Assembly (NCBI GenBank): GCA_035222895.1
Contig: JAVYIG010007914.1
Span: 31,470 to 95,469, forward strand
DNA: 64,000 nt
Reading direction: 5' to 3'
Source of the DNA: Strongylocentrotus droebachiensis
Taxonomy: Eukaryota > Echinodermata > Echinoidea > Camarodonta > Strongylocentrotidae
Each line of letters starts with the position of its first letter. Positions within the stretch are counted from its first letter, which is position 1. Below the pieces are notes generated by a model, which was not told where the DNA came from, did no database searches, and saw nothing but the letters and a program-made list of their open reading frames with translations. Position numbers and translations under genes: made by a program. Of this stretch, positions 11,308-22,629 are shown piece after piece.

Positions 11308-13297
11308 TACCTATGATGATTATATTGCTGACAGCATCAATTCCTCTTCTGAAGAACTTCCATTTGATTTTGATCAGCAGGACCCAGCACAAAGCTCTTT
11401 CAGCAAATATATAATAGTTTCACAATTTGATGATATAGTTAAGAACTTTAAACGCGATACATTATCTCTACTTCATTTTAAAATAAGGAGCTTAAACAAA
11501 CACTTTGATGATCTACAGATACTTTTAAATAATCCCTCACCCAAACCTCTTTCTGTTATAGGTTTGACAGAGACTTGGCTGTCTCAGGATTCCAATCTAC
11601 CATGTTCTATTGATAACTATAATTTTATTTGCAAAAACAAGCAAGGAAGAACAGGTGGAGGTGTCGCTCTATACATGAACGTTTTTGTTACTCTGTTCAC
11701 GAAAATATCTCAATTAGTAATGACATCATTGAATCTCTTTTTTTTAGAAACTAAAGTGCAGGTGGTAAGAATGTAATAGAAGGTGTTGTTTACCGACCTC
11801 CCAGTTCTAATAGAAACGATTTTATAACACATTTGTCTGACTTGCTTCGAAATACAACATTTAATAATAAGGACTGTTTTTTGATGAGGGACTTTAACAT
11901 AAATATACTAAAATGTGCCACTAATAAAATCGCCCATGAGCTCATTGAAACTTTCTTATCTGCCTCCTTCTTGCCGCTTGTTTCCAAACCCACACGCGTA
12001 GCAAATCTGTCTGATACTTTAATAGACAATATTTTCTCCAACATTACTCCTCATCCTGATTCAGAAATCATTCTTTCAGATGCAACCGATCACTATCCCA
12101 TTATGACATACTACAATGTATCCCAGTCACTTAAAAATCATGGTCCCCGCCCTCTACGACATAAAGTTAACAATGCGAATTTAACCCGTTTAAGTGCTAG
12201 TCTTGAAAATGTGGATTGGTCATGTGTGTCTAATACAGAAGGATGATGTAAAATCTTCGTACGATACGTTTTTTCACATTTTAAACACCCAGCTAGATAT
12301 GTTTCTTCCCAAACAAAGAGACAATAATAGAAATTACATAAAGTCCCCAAGACTTCCATGGATATCTAAGTCTCTACTCCGGTCTATAAATCGGAAAAAA
12401 TAATCTTTATTACAAGTATAAATCAAAAGGTACAGACGAAACTAAACATAAATATACATCCTATAAAAAATACTTTGACTAAAATCATACGTTTAGAAGA
12501 GAATTTTTTTTTTTATACACGAACTTGAACTTCATAAACATGATATGAAAAACACTTGGAAAGTCCTCAAACAAGCAATGAATGTGGCAAACAATAAAGA
12601 TGTTATAACGGAAATCAAATTTAATGATGAAATTGTACAGGAGCCTGTCAACATTGCTAATATTGCTAAGACAACAAGAAAAGTTCCCGCTACGATGACA
12701 TCAATAATGTTATCCTTAAAGCCATTATTCCATTTATAGTACATCCCCTGGTTCATATATTTAATTTGTCTTTTCTACATGGGAAAATTCCAAACTTTAT
12801 GAAAATCGCAAAAGTCATTCCTTTATTTAAAAAAGGGGACAAATTTGATGTAAACAACTATCGACCTATCTCCTTGTTATCTTCTTTCTCTAAGATCTTG
12901 GAGAAAATCATATATATTAGAACAGTTGCCTTCCTAAAAAATCATAATGTTTCTCCAATTTTCAATTTGGTTTTAGGGATAAACATAGTACCGTTCATGC
13001 TTTATTATCTTTTGTGGAGAAAGTAGCTCATGCTATTGACAAATCTTCTCACATGGTTGGCATTTTCCTGGACTTCTCCAAGGCCTTTGACACAATAAAC
13101 CACGATATATAACTTTATAAACTTTCCCATTACGGTGTACGTGGAAGGGCTTTGGAGTGGTTCAGGAACTATCATTCTAACAGAAAGCAATATGTCTTTT
13201 TAAACGATTGTTCATCGGATTGATGTAATGTTAGCTGTGGCGTTCCACAGGGGAGCCTCCTAGGTCCACTTTTATTTATTCTATATATAAATGACTG
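11308..13297 (+). pseudogene. Decayed Jockey/CR1-type LINE ORF2 (endonuclease and 5' part of RT)
   Basis: The endonuclease comes first: LLHFKIRSLNKHFDDL, then GLTETWLS, GGVALYM, VYRPPSS, RDFNINIL (usually GDFNINLL, so the G and the aspartate context are altered) and a D-H-Y-P-I block. The reverse transcriptase follows with IPLFKKGD, NYRPISLLSSFSKILEKI, FLDFSKAFDTINHDI and GVPQGSLLGPLLFILYIND. Frameshifts and stops interrupt it near 11776, 12246, 12400, 12740, 13026, 13110 and 13222. The element stops abruptly after the YIND block, before the catalytic YADD, where a different repeat begins. It is an inactive non-LTR retrotransposon of the Jockey/CR1 superfamily. Confidence 0.9.
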
Positions 13298-13366
13298 AGC
13301 GAAAAATCGGTCGGCTCGATCTTCACATTTCAATCCCCCCTATTGGAAAACCCTGGATCCGCCCCT
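13298..13366. mobile_element. Solo terminus of an hAT-like element
   Basis: The LINE is cut by a segment ending CTGGATCCGCCCCTG, which is the complement of the CAGGGGCGGATCC type of end. Similar ends occur at 22253, 44402, 50231 and 50984-50994. The partner end was not found. Confidence 0.45.
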
Positions 13367-13979
13367 GCACCCCCGTCCAAACCAAATCTGAGAGAGAGGG
13401 AGGGGGGGGGGGGGGGCTATGGGTATTATCACAACTGGTTGATGAAATATTGGCCAGTTCAACATTACAAAACGATGAGCCAGTTTTGGGCATGTAATTT
13501 CCTACTACGTGCATTCAATTTAGTGTAATATTGAGAGGGATTCTAGGAAAGAGTGGGAAACTTTGATTTCTTTAAATTGATTACTTGGAACTATTGTTAA
13601 TCACTGTTAAACAATAAAATCTCTACATGCAGTTTGGTTAACTTTTGTTTATCTGACAAATGTTGCCTGTGAATCATGTATTTGATCATCATATGACTAA
13701 TTCTATAATTTTGTATACATGAATATCCCGTACTACACCCTTCTTTCAATATATATATGTATACAAATTCTAAATAATTGGAAACATTAACAGAGTTTTA
13801 GAACATCAAAAGTAGTGATTTGGAGGTGATGTCTTTTATAGTACTGCGGAAATGCATTTTTCCTGAATTAGAACCAAAAAAACAATTACTTTGAAATGCA
13901 TTTCCACAAACTTGAATGAAAAGACTTTTCCAATGAAATTGTTCTTTTGTATGATGTATATATCCCAGTTATGTGTTCG
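13367..13979. other. No gene
   Basis: A G-run at about 13403-13416, then AT-rich spacer. Nothing recognisable. Confidence 0.5.
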
Positions 13980-14345
13980 TGCTCTTATCTCTCTCTCTCT
14001 CTCTCTCTCTCACTCTCTCGCTCTCTATTTCTCTCTCTCCCATGTCACCCTCTCCCCATTCTCTCTCTCTGTCTCTCCCTCTCCAACCCTTCCTCTCTCC
14101 TCTCTCTCTCGCTCTCTCGCTCTATATCTCTCGCTACCATATCACCCTCTCCCCCATTCGCTCTCTCTCTGTCTCTCTCCTCTCTCTCTCCCTCCCCCAC
14201 CCTTCGTCTCTCCTTCTCTCTCTCTCCCTCTCTCACCCATGTAATCCTCTCCCCATGGTCTCTCTCTCTCTCTCTCTTACGCTCTCTCTCTCTCTCTTTC
14301 TCTCTCCAATCTCTCTCCTCAACTTTTCTCCCCCTTTCTCCTTTA
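13980..14345. repeat. CT-rich microsatellite tract
   Basis: Runs of CTCTCTCT with CCC and CCAT interruptions extend for about 360 bp. They create long serine/leucine open frames on + and arginine/glutamate frames on -, which are artefacts of the repeat. Confidence 0.9.
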
Positions 14346-14556
14346 CCAGCCCCCAATTATTCTTTATATCCCCCCTCTTTTGTATAGCCCTAATCAGATA
14401 TGATAAGTTGAATACCAGTCACCAATGGATCCAAAGTCCAAAGACACGTCGTAAAAAGATACACTTTGCTGATGAAATCACACAACATTACACACGGATA
14501 CCATCCCCTACAAGAACAATTATACTTGAACCCTACGATCAGCATACACAATTCCA

Positions 14557-14700
14557 CAATACTCAGACATGAGTCCACCACAAAATAAACAAAACGTTTG
14601 AAATTTTCTTATCTTAGGCATATCATATCATACAATACTCAGATATGAGTTCACCAAAAAATAAACAAAACGTTTGCAATTTTCTTATCTTAGGCATATC
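14557..14700. repeat. Tandem duplication, 76-bp unit
   Basis: CAATACTCAGACATGAG at 14557 recurs as CAATACTCAGATATGAG at 14633. The following AAACAAAACGTTTG and TTATCTTAGGCATATC blocks are also duplicated. Two copies with a few substitutions. Confidence 0.85.
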
Positions 14701-15113
14701 TTGGTTGTGCATTTATATATTTTGAACATGCCACAAACAGTGTGATATTTGTACAAACTTTGATGAGTGGAAAGGGAAAAAGTAACCAGGTGTCATTTAA
14801 ATTTGTATTTGAATGCACTTATTTCAAACATGCTTGCTCATTCACGAATTTGAATGACCACCGAGGTACCGTAGCCGGCATTAAATGAAATTGAATGGTC
14901 TTTGCACGAACTGAACGCATATGAATGACCCGATTAAACAATTGATTGCACGGGTAGTGAATTTGAGAGCTAATTCAAATGGTCGGAATATGAGTTTGAA
15001 TGAAAAAAGTGTGAAATTGGCCGCAAAAACCTATATTAAACAGAGACCATATTTGTCTATCTTCCTGAAGTGAAAAGTTGGCAGGAATGAATAGAATCGT
15101 GATAATGTGTATC
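14701..15113. other. No gene; includes a fragment of a dispersed repeat
   Basis: Positions 15050-15110 (TTGTCTATCTTCCTGAAGTG and following) match 60946-61005, the far end of the SINE-like repeat at 60.5 kb. The rest is plain AT-rich spacer. Confidence 0.5.
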
Positions 15114-15508
15114 AGGACAATTACCCCCTGGACACCCCCCGGAAAATTACCCGGAAAACTATTCCCCCCAAGGACATTACCCCCTAGGACAACTACCTCC
15201 CAAGAACAACCAAGGACAACCAGCCCGAGGACAATTACCCCCACCCTTAGAATTACACCCTAGGACAATTATCCCCACCCTTAGCATTACACCCTAGGAC
15301 AGTTACCCTCCCAAGGACAACCAAGGAAAACTACACCGAGGACAATTACTCCCCCCCCCCGAAAACTACCACCCCTGTTCATTAAAGGGGAAGTCTACCC
15401 TGATAATAAGTTGGTTTTAATAAAAGTAGACTTTTTTCCGGGGGGGGGGGGTGGTAAATGTCCAACTCTAATTGGCCGGTAGGTAATTTCCCAGGGGGTA
15501 ATTGTCCT
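15114..15508. repeat. Foldback of AATTACCCCC repeats
   Basis: AGGACAATTACCCCCTGG at 15114-15131 is inverted at 15491-15508 (CCAGGGGGTAATTGTCCT). The left arm is a degenerate tandem of GGACAATTACCCCC-like units. A fragment of the family-C TTAA element lies within it at 15382-15431. The 62.56-62.89 kb foldback has the same style but a different unit. Confidence 0.7.
15382..15431. mobile_element. Fragment of TTAA element family C (empty-site copy)
   Basis: It begins TTAAAGGGGAAGTCTACCCT and continues AAGTTGGTTTTAATAAAAG. It matches the complement of the right end of the element at 29101-29823, but here the internal TTAA site is uninterrupted. Confidence 0.7.
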
Positions 15509-16640
15509 ACAATCGAGAAAAGCATAGGCATATCATTGAACTCAGAAGGGGTAAATCAAAATTTCTCACAAATTAACCTAGCTAAAAAGGCCAAATTCTT
15601 ACACGAAGAAATAAGACAAATCGGTAAAAGGTAGAAAAGAGAGGAAAACTTCGAAAGATAAAGATGCAAAACAAGTGGCAAAACAGGAAATATGGTAAAC
15701 CCTCTTTGCAAACAGGGGTTGTTTTAGGTGTTCAAACACCTCCCTCCCCCCTTGGCAAAAGGGGATGTTGAGGAAAAAAGGAGTGTTCACCCCCCCCCCC
15801 CCCCCCGCTGAGCCAAGAAAATTAGTGCTTAACCCCCCCCCCCCCCCCCGCTTATTCGCCGGCTGATTCGCCGCTAAATATTTTCTCACGAATTAGGCAA
15901 AAAACACATCCCATTAAAAATTCCTGGCTACGCCTTTAGTAAACGTTACTCCATAATTATGATCAATCCAGAAAACGGATGTAAAACATGAGGAATACCT
16001 AGAATTGCTTTGGAAAGACAAAATTGTTGCCGTAAACTAAAAAGATTGAAGACGAAAATTAACGGTGAAATGAACATCTTCCAATCAGTATTCTAGACAT
16101 TTGAAAGAAAAAGAACTTGAAAGCGAAATAAAATAATATAGTCTTTCAATAGAATGCTCAATCCATTAATTATTATGGCTTATAGTTTTATGACAAATGA
16201 TTAAAAAAAACGCTTGTCATTTGCCTACAGGAAAGTGGGTGTGATGATTACAACATCATTACATTTCCAGACTATATTTCGGTAACTAGAAACAGCAAAA
16301 AGGGTCGAGAAGGTTAAGCATTCTACATACCAAAGACAGTTACGTTTCAAGTTTTGAAAACACCAGAAGACCTGGGATACACAATCGTTCCTTCTTCCTC
16401 GTCTGTTTCTATAACCCTTACAGGAAAATACTAGCATCTACGTTACCAGATGAAATGTTTTACATTGCAAAAATTGTTGATAATACACACTCCCCTAGGC
16501 CTATAGGATAGTGTTGCAATACATGTATACAGATGAAAACGGTAGAGTAGTGTCATAATGTAATTATGCATATAGGCAAGATCTCGTCCTGCTTAATGAG
16601 GGCACCCAACGAGAATGAACCCACACACTGGACGGTTCAC
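15509..16640. other. No gene
   Basis: Two long C runs at 15790-15806 and 15834-15849, otherwise AT-rich spacer. Nothing recognisable. Confidence 0.5.
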
Positions 16641-17150
16641 TTAAAGGTAATACAAAGTTTTGGTATGGGGTCATGAATTTGGTTCAAATGAATATATTGG
16701 AAGCATATGCGATCCTACAATATTCATTGATCGTTGTCGCGGTTGAAATAAAGTCTAAAGTTATGAAATTGTAAATAATAAATTCATTATGTTGTATAGC
16801 TCCCTCTTAAGGTCAAGATATTAATTAAGCTATAAAACAATGTTTCTTCACTAAAATCAACCGATTAGCTATTCCCGTTTGGAAATTATATATAAAAACT
16901 ACATATTCTGAAATTCTCATGGTCGCAGCTACCATTGTACGGCCGTAGGCGCTATTTGAAATTTATCAAAATTTACCGGGAGCACCGGTAAATTTTTATA
17001 TTCAATTTTTCTCGAAAGCAGTAGTGTTTTAGGAGCTAAATTTTCTAGTGCTTATAATACTTCCACAGGGGCATCCAAATACATCAAAATTGTAAATAAT
17101 CACTATCCACCCGATTTTCAAAATTTCCCAAAACTTTGTATTACCTTTAA
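16641..17150. mobile_element. TTAA-flanked MITE (piggyBac-like), family B, copy 1
   Basis: TTAA at 16641-16644 and 17147-17150 bound a 510-bp noncoding element. Its inverted ends are AGGTAATACAAAGTTTTGG on the left and the complement on the right. The whole element is repeated in reverse orientation at 29282-29789 with high similarity, including the central GGAGCACCGGTAAATTTT and GGTCGCAGCTACCATTGTAC blocks. Confidence 0.88.
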
Positions 17151-17469
17151 TGTTTATATTTAACACACATATCAAAAGATCTAGCCAGTCTTAGTTGATC
17201 TGTCCTTAAACACAATTTTGGAAGTGACCACTTCATTATTAGTTTTGATCTTCCAGTTACTTCACGTAATCCCCAAGGAAAGAGAATATAAAAAAATGTA
17301 CAGGTAAGTACATCTCTGGAAAATATGAATTGGATATCATATAAATGGGAATAGAAATATGATGTAGTGCGGAGACAAGGTCTCATTTATGAATTATATT
17401 CACATGTATGATTTTAGAATTGATGTTATGCATTTATGTCTAAGAGAGTGAATCGCATATAGATTGACG

Positions 17470-17936
17470 TAACGTATAAGAAAACTTGTAAGAAAGGTAT
17501 ACCTCAAGGGAGTGTAATTAGCCCCTTGCTTTTCATATTCATTATTAATTATCTAGAAGAAAATACAGGATACCGTAGAAATATCAGTAATATGCTAAAT
17601 TACACTCAGTACATTAAAAATATAATAATGTAATAAGAAAATAAAATAAGAACAGTAAAACATAATACAATATTATAAATATGCTAAATTACACTCAGTA
17701 CATTAAAAATATAATAACATAATGTATTAAGAAAATAAAATAAGAAAAAGTAACAACAATGATAAAAGGTATGATAAGATTATTGAATATCGAGGCTTGT
17801 GCATATGGTGTGTATGTGATATAACAAATAATCTGCACGTACTGTTAAGAAACACTAACAAAGCCCATGAATGTTTTGCTTACGATATTATTTTTCGATA
17901 CTATCTTAAAAGAAAGATAAATATAAAACGAAATAA

Positions 17937-17967
<31 letters not shown>

Positions 17968-19000
17968 TACAAAATTGAGAGATATAACACGTGCCGTAAA
18001 GTATTTTGGCGACAATAGTCAAATTACTGACTAATCGCCAATAACTCAAAACACAACAACAACAGTATATGCCAAAGACTTAATGATTTTCTCACAGAAA
18101 CTTAAAATTCATAAAAAGGAAGTTGCAAACATCCCTAGACGAAAAGTGGTGTGACAGATGGGGCATCTCTCGTCCTCAAATTCGAGAGGGGCTGTTTTCG
18201 AAAGGAAATGAAATATAAACATTGACCTTAAAATTTATGGTGAAAACATTCATTTACAGAAAGGACACAAATTCCTTGGAATGTGGTTTGACTCAAGATT
18301 AACGTGGGGGTAAACACATGAATGAATTGATGATAAGGTTTAAAAAAGTGTTACATTTAATGAGGTGTATAGCTGGTACTAAGGTGGGCAATAACTCTTA
18401 AAATTATCTATGTCGTTTAAAAAGACTTCATCCCTGTTCTTTTATAATTACGGATGTGAAGCTTAAGTCAGTGTGCGAGTTATTGGTAAGTAAAGGCTAT
18501 TTGTGCTTGATAACATTATATCGGAGGTGATCAATCCTGTAAATGATTAACATTTAAGTGTGTGTACGAACGTACGCCTTACGATAAGGTGAAATATTAG
18601 AAGAACTTAAACAATGGATAGTTGAAGAAAAAAATGACTCAAATGTTTGTATTGAAAATATAATGTTATTTTCTAAATAATATTTTTCAGGCAATTAAGG
18701 CCTAAATAATGAAATCTCCACTAGTAACATCGCTCGATCGAGCTCAACAGAAAACGTGGCTAGTAAAGGCCCTTCAAGCCCCCCCCCCCCCCCACCCATT
18801 TCCCCCTCTTCTTTAGAAAAGAATCTACGTGAGGCACATGTAAAATTTGAATGCAAAATTCCCCAAAGCCAAAGGTAAAAAATATAGCGAGGAAATATAT
18901 AATCGTCTCTTCAGTCGTTATTAGCGAATAGAAAAAGCGTATTTGTTAAAGAGCATCCTTATGACTGAGACGCTATCACATGTCTTTATATCGTATAGTA
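17470..19000 (+). pseudogene. Decayed I-type LINE (RT and C-terminal fragments)
   Basis: The RT fingers/palm motif KKGIPQGSVISPLLFIFIIN is readable at about 17488-17547. Further on, LDEKWCDRWGISRPQ (near 18138) and LQKGHKFLGMWFDSRLTWG (near 18254) match the RT thumb of I-clade non-LTR elements, which have a DxWxxxWxxxxxxxK segment and an FLGxxFDxxLTWxxH segment. A faint TETLSHVF, like the zinc-knuckle end, is near 18964. The order fits one element, but frames change between blocks and the 89-bp tandem repeat at 17591-17768 lies inside it. No ORF survives. Confidence 0.7.
17591..17768. repeat. Tandem duplication, 89-bp unit
   Basis: TATGCTAAATTACACTCAGT at 17591 recurs at 17680, followed in both copies by ACATTAAAAATATAATAA and AAGAAAATAAAATAAGAA. 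Confidence 0.8.
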
Positions 19001-19867
19001 TTGTATGATACCCCTAATGTTCATCATTCCGCATGATAGTTTATTGAAGAATAGTTTGTCTTTACCATATAGAAATGAAAGCATATTCATATTATATCTA
19101 TACTTATCTCTCTCTCGCAGATATACACTCACGCATATACATGCACACATATTCCCTCCACACATCCGAAAGGTTGATTACACTGTGCTCCGCCTCCGCC
19201 CCCCCCCCCCCCCCTATCCACGATTCACAGCCTATGTGCACAATGTTATATCAAGAGAAACTACATGTGATATTTACAGGCCTGACCTCGAAGAGCTTCA
19301 CAGACATAAAAGGATACATTTTACATAATTCATAAACTAGTTATCACAATAATATGACCACCTGGTTTATAATATTGATAATATGAATAACCATTGCATA
19401 CAGGACATTGTTATGAGGTTCTACCTGCTATTATGTAAACAAAAAAGGAAATGAGCGGTTTCTGAAAAGAAGTATATTATAGATCGTAATAGACAAGATC
19501 TTTTTGTTATTGCCATGTCAAAATGAAGGGTAAGGGCATCAATTTGATAATTTATATGAATGCATTCAAGTTATTATTTCAGGTCTTTGTAGATTTAAAA
19601 AAACTGTGATATGGAAGGAAAATTTTACAATTATTAAGAAATCAAAAGGACATTCTGACACTTGCATATTAAAAAAAACGATTTCTCTTCAGATTCACTG
19701 GTCGTTAAAGATACTATGCCCCTTTTGCAGACAGCCTCAAATTATGTAGAACTTTGCAGGAATTATGAATATGTCATGTATGTCCTATCTGTGAAATTTA
19801 AACGTTAGCAGTGTCCTAATATTCAAATTATGCAAGGAAACCGTTTACTTGCTAGACTTCACTGTCA
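19001..19867. other. No gene
   Basis: A C run at about 19199-19213. Short open frames at 19005-19335 are low-complexity and continue from the LINE relic. The rest is AT-rich spacer. Confidence 0.5.
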
Positions 19868-20220
19868 GACACTATTGAGTGACTGACAGGCTTTTTTCTT
19901 CTTTGATAATACCATACATAATATGAGCTGTAAAGGATTTGTCTACATCCATAACCCACTTCTTGTAATGGCCAAAATTAAACAGATTGAATCCTTGCGC
20001 AGCATAAAACGTACGACCATGCGGTACAATGGTCTGAAAATCAAGACTATTACTTACTGGCTCTATAGCCCCTAAGTCGATTTGACAAGTAATAGTCGTT
20101 ATTTTCCCACTTAAAGACATTTTCATGCCCCCTTTTTTAAAGGGGAGTTCTAAATTAGTATTATCTTTCAAATGCCATTGGAATTTAACCTTTTCATTTT
20201 TTTAGCCAGCAAAAGGGACA
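19868..20220 (-). pseudogene. Repeat-borne reading frame of unknown family, copy 1
   Basis: A minus-strand frame of 99 codons (20171 to 19872) has blocks GGMKMSLSGKITTITCQ, DLGAIEPVSN and GHYKKWVMDVDKSF, and stays open upstream to about 20200 as KVKFQWHLKDNTNLEL. A second, frame-disrupted copy lies on + at 24507-24751. The two copies align over about 250 bp including the upstream GTCCC-TTTGC segment, so this is a dispersed repeat rather than a single-copy gene. I do not recognise the protein. Copy 1 ends nine bases from the TTAA element at 20229. It could be part of a larger, otherwise lost transposon. Confidence 0.55.
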
Positions 20221-20228
20221 TAGTACCT

Positions 20229-20915
20229 TTAACCCTTACTGTACTGGGGGGGGGGGGCCTCGACATTTTCGGAGATTGCGCCGCAACCACTTGGAATTTT
20301 GAATTGTCGTTTCAGGACTTTTTTTCCTCAAGTCTTACGCACATTTTGATACCATTTTCGTTGAAATCGGATATACCTGTAAGGTGTTACATAACAATTA
20401 GTATGCGCATGTCATCAAAAATATGCTACAATTCGTCGCTGTTTTCACGAAGTGACGGTAGTGAAAAAAAATTGCATTCACTTTGCGTTACGATTTTCCT
20501 CACTACCGTCACTTCGTGAAAACAAGGACGAATTTATGCAAATTCATGCAAATTAACCTATGCATTTTCAAATATCATACAAATAATGTAACCTCATGAA
20601 TTTGAGATGAAGGAAACATTTATTCAACACATTTTCAACATTTTTCACAAGTCTACAGACAAATATGTAGAGTTTTCTGTAAAATGCACAAAATTTGCAT
20701 TTTGCATAATTAATTAGGCTATAACGACACAAATTTGCATATTAGGAAAAAACTAATTATACCATCTTGTCCCTTACGTAAATATCTACAAACATGCACA
20801 TTTTGGCGTTCATCGGACTTTCGACGGCCGAGATCATAGGGGGGGGGGCCTCCCAGGCCCCCCCCCCCCCCCCAGTCACGTGGTGCTAAAAATAGCCCAG
20901 TACAGTAAGGGTTAA
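20229..20915. mobile_element. TTAA-flanked TIR element, family E, containing a nested MITE
   Basis: TTAA at 20229-20232 and 20912-20915 bound the element. The inverted ends are CCCTTACTGTACTGGG and CCCAGTACAGTAAGGG, followed inwards by a G run on the left and a C run on the right. It is 687 bp, or about 586 bp without the nested 97-bp element at 20434-20530. There is no coding capacity. The TTAA target and TIRs point to the piggyBac type. Confidence 0.85.
20434..20530. mobile_element. 97-bp palindromic MITE, copy 1
   Basis: It begins CGTCGCTGTTTTCACGAAG, ends CTTCGTGAAAACAAGGACG, and the arms are complementary over about 30 bp (AAGTGACGGTAGTGA inside). The 4-bp duplication AATT flanks it (20430-20433 and 20531-20534). 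A nearly identical copy is at 31925-32022. It is too small to code, so it must depend on another element's transposase. Confidence 0.92.
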
Positions 20916-20929
20916 AGGCAGGCTTTACT

Positions 20930-21125
20930 ACTTCAGCTAGAAGAGATTAGACCACCCAGCGAGCCAGCGAGGTCACTGTGACAGGTGGCTATCTCATTAA
21001 CTCAGCTCTCATTTAACATAAGAAAAAGAGGATCATGGGGGACCAACAGGCACCGATTGGGGAAGTTTTCTATATAGAGGGAGCAAGTAGCTACAAGTAG
21101 GACAGTGTGCCTTTAAAGCACGTTA
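20930..21125. repeat. Dispersed repeat R1, copy 1
   Basis: About 190 bp containing AGAGGATCATGGGGGACCAA and GCAAGTAGCTACAAGTAG. It is repeated in the same orientation at 38505-38700 and in reverse at 40605-40800. One end carries TTTAAAGGC, so R1 may be the remnant of another TTAA element. Noncoding. Confidence 0.8.
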
Positions 21126-22244
21126 GACACAATAAATAGGCTTACTGCAAAAGGTATGAAGTTCGAGTATAGCCTGATTAGTACTACCAATGTCAATAGA
21201 TTATTTCATATTACATTTGGATACTTTTTTTTATTGATAACCTTACAGTGGAAGTCATCAATTCTATTAATAATTGAAATGAAATAATATTTTACGAGTT
21301 GAGGCTCTGTGATAAGGCGAAATGATAAGAACCTAACCATTGGAGACTTGACATAATTCAAATAAATGACCTTTGACTTTTTTCTATTGACAAAAGATAT
21401 ATTTTTAATACAGAGATGTTCAAGCCATGTAGACTTGCCTTCGAGATTCTACACAAGTGATACCACTTGATTGAATCTTACAATAATCCAAGCAGTAGCG
21501 GCCCCTAAATCCCACCCCCTCCACAATTTATTTCTTGATCATAAATGATGTTAAGCGAGAAACATACAGCATCCCCCTCCCCCGACAAATATGCATTCTG
21601 TAAAATGTAATATTTTTGTTACCACACAGGCAAATCTAGCTCCCGATCTCCGTTCTCTAAATGGTGTTAGGTTAATGTAGATGCCTTATGGCGATTTCTT
21701 AATTCAAGAGGGAGAAAGTCGACCATTCCCCAGAGAGAGACAACCCACATTCCATTGGAGTCACTGACCCTTTGGGACACTCTACAATTTGTACTTCACA
21801 CAGATAAGCCTCCCATGACCATAGATCTTGACATAGGAGTCTCAAGACACATATTACAATGTTTGCAGGCTTGTTAAGTTATGCGAGCGAGCGGAGCGAT
21901 CGAGGAAGGATATTTTCAATGAAGGAAACAAAATATCTCATGTGTTCTCTAAGTCTACAGCTAAATTATCGTATGTAAAAATGGTTGCTTGTTCGTGAGG
22001 AGAATTATGGGGTATGTATTATTAGTGGCTGTAATAGCCTTCTTACGGACAGCCCACGAAATGAGGAATATAGGCCTACTAACAAAAATGTAAGGGGCGG
22101 CACGGGCTGTCCCCTCTCTCTTCTGCTAGAGCGGCTCATGGATTATGCTATATTAATTTGCATATAATTTGTGTTTTAAAACCTTTAAAAAAAAACTTTT
22201 AAAAGAGCGGAGGTCATTAATCCTGTAAAAGGTACCCTTTTAGG
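21126..22244. other. No gene
   Basis: A short GCGAGCGGAGCGATCGAGGA segment at about 21884-21905 resembles AGCGAAGCGATCGTGGA at 40269, a dispersed-repeat signature. Nothing else recognised. Confidence 0.45.
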
Positions 22245-22252
22245 TTCACAGG

Positions 22253-22353
22253 CAGGCGCGTACGCAGCGGGAGATTTTTTTGGGTTGAAGATCTCCCCCC
22301 CCCCCCTCAATTTTGTTTATGTGTGTGGTTTTTGATGACCCCCCCCCCCCCCC

Positions 22354-22390
<37 letters not shown>

Positions 22391-22560
22391 TAATATTTTT
22401 TTTGCAAAAAGGTGACCCCCAAAAAAGTGACCTTACCCCTTCCCCTCACTGAACGAAATAACGGTAGGCCAAAATTGGAAATTTCCAGCCCCCCCCCCCC
22501 GCGATTAAAAAATGTTAACCCCATCCCCCCCCCCTTAAAAAAATCCTGCCTACTCCACTG
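22253..22560. mobile_element. hAT-like MITE with perfect 8-bp target duplication
   Basis: The 8-bp direct repeat TTCACAGG flanks the element at 22245-22252 and 22561-22568. The ends are CAGGCGCGTACGCAG on the left and the complement of CAGTGGAGTAGGCAG on the right, each followed by a T- or A-rich block and a C run. The interior is C runs and a long A run with no coding capacity. An 8-bp duplication with CAG(G/T)G-type ends fits the hAT superfamily. Confidence 0.88.
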
Positions 22561-22629
22561 TTCACAGGTTTCGACGTATACATACGCCATTATAGGGTCC
22601 ATATCAGAGGTTGATGGTCACGGATGGGT

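Noticed and set aside
13973..14572. 199-codon serine/leucine-rich open frame
   Set aside because: It is the CT microsatellite in an open frame.
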